Both the position numbers and the translations under genes were made by a program. Source: an uncultured Olsenella sp. (GTDB lineage: Bacteria; Actinomycetota; Coriobacteriia; Coriobacteriales; Atopobiaceae). Taken from it: a DNA stretch of 5,946 bases. How positions within the stretch are numbered: position 1 is the stretch's first letter; the number at the start of each line of letters is the position of its first letter. The notes below the pieces were generated by a model. The model had not been told where the DNA came from, did not search any database, and saw only the letters and a list, made by a program, of their open reading frames with translations. The DNA lies in assembly GCA_900540955.1 (NCBI GenBank), contig UQIF01000043.1:1-5946 (forward strand), written 5' to 3'. This document shows, in pieces, positions 5,853 through 5,946 of the stretch.

Positions 5853-5876
5853 AATACCCCTCAAGCGAGGGGATTT
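5852..5876. promoter_or_regulatory. Inverted repeat at the -35 region, candidate operator
   Basis: CCCCTC (5857-5862) and GAGGGG (5867-5872) are perfect inverted arms around AAGC. Outside them AAAT (5852-5855) and ATTT (5873-5876) continue the symmetry if A5856 is treated as an extra base, giving about 10 bases per arm. It covers the position expected for the -35 element of the suf promoter, so it is a plausible binding site for the Rrf2-type regulator at the other end of the operon. It could instead be a stem-loop in an upstream transcript, but no T-run follows on either strand. Confidence 0.45.
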
Positions 5877-5881
5877 ACGCC

Positions 5882-5912
5882 TGGGACAAAAGGGACGGGG
5901 GATTTTGTCCCA
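5882..5912. repeat. Perfect 10-bp inverted repeat in the region upstream of sufC
   Basis: TGGGACAAAA (5882-5891) and TTTTGTCCCA (5903-5912) are perfect inverted arms around the 11-base loop GGGACGGGGGA. The loop repeats GGGAC, so a shorter alternative stem (5892-5896 with 5907-5911) is also possible. It lies upstream of the suf promoter and no T-run follows it on either strand, so it is not a classical terminator. The form is that of a short dispersed intergenic element; whether it recurs in the genome cannot be seen here. Confidence 0.6.
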
Positions 5913-5916
5913 AATT

Positions 5917-5931
5917 GTGGAGCCGCTCCAC
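5917..5931. repeat. Second short inverted repeat next to the upstream hairpin
   Basis: GTGGAGC and GCTCCAC form 7-base arms around a single C (GTGGAGCCGCTCCAC); as RNA this would be a 6-bp stem with a CCG loop. It sits four bases from the neighbouring 10-bp hairpin, so the two probably belong to one element. Confidence 0.5.
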
Positions 5932-5935
5932 GTTT

Positions 5936-5946
5936 AGATCGGAAGA
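5936..5946 (+). other. Probable Illumina adapter remnant at the contig end
   Basis: The window ends in AGATCGGAAGA, identical to the first 11 bases of the standard Illumina TruSeq adapter. Its position flush with the last base makes untrimmed adapter far likelier than native sequence. The real chromosomal sequence probably ends near 5935. Confidence 0.8.

Overview
The window carries one complete SUF iron-sulfur cluster assembly operon, all on the minus strand. In transcription order, from right to left, it reads sufC, sufB, sufD, sufS, sufU, then an IscR-like Rrf2-family regulator. The genes are GC-rich in every codon third position, and Gram-positive-type SufU is present instead of IscU or SufE/SufA. 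Together with the protein details, this fits a high-GC Gram-positive, most likely a Coriobacteriia member (Olsenella/Atopobium/Collinsella type). That placement is an inference from style, not from a database match.

Layout: bases 1-218 lie downstream of the operon and hold no gene. They contain a long imperfect stem-loop, three copies of a short AGACGT-centred hairpin repeat, a run of ten G, and a strong stem-loop just after the regulator's stop codon. Bases 219-659 are the regulator, followed (on the plus strand) by a 54-base AT-rich gap. Bases 714-5776 are the five suf genes with no intergenic space: two TAATG junctions, one directly abutting TAA/GTG junction and one 14-base overlap. Bases 5777-5946 hold the sufC leader, a perfect TATAAT -10 box, two imperfect dyads over the promoter, a two-hairpin intergenic element, and a last 11 bases that match the start of an Illumina adapter, so the right edge is probably a contig end.

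Working together: SufS takes sulfur from cysteine and SufU, a zinc protein, accepts the persulfide. The SufB-SufC-SufD complex assembles the cluster using ATP hydrolysis by SufC. The regulator carries an IscR-spaced cysteine triad, so it plausibly binds a cluster and reports cluster supply back to the sufC promoter. This is a known pathway. The interest lies in details: an added CxxC in SufU, a regulator without the IscR histidine, candidate operators, and structured repeats outside the genes.
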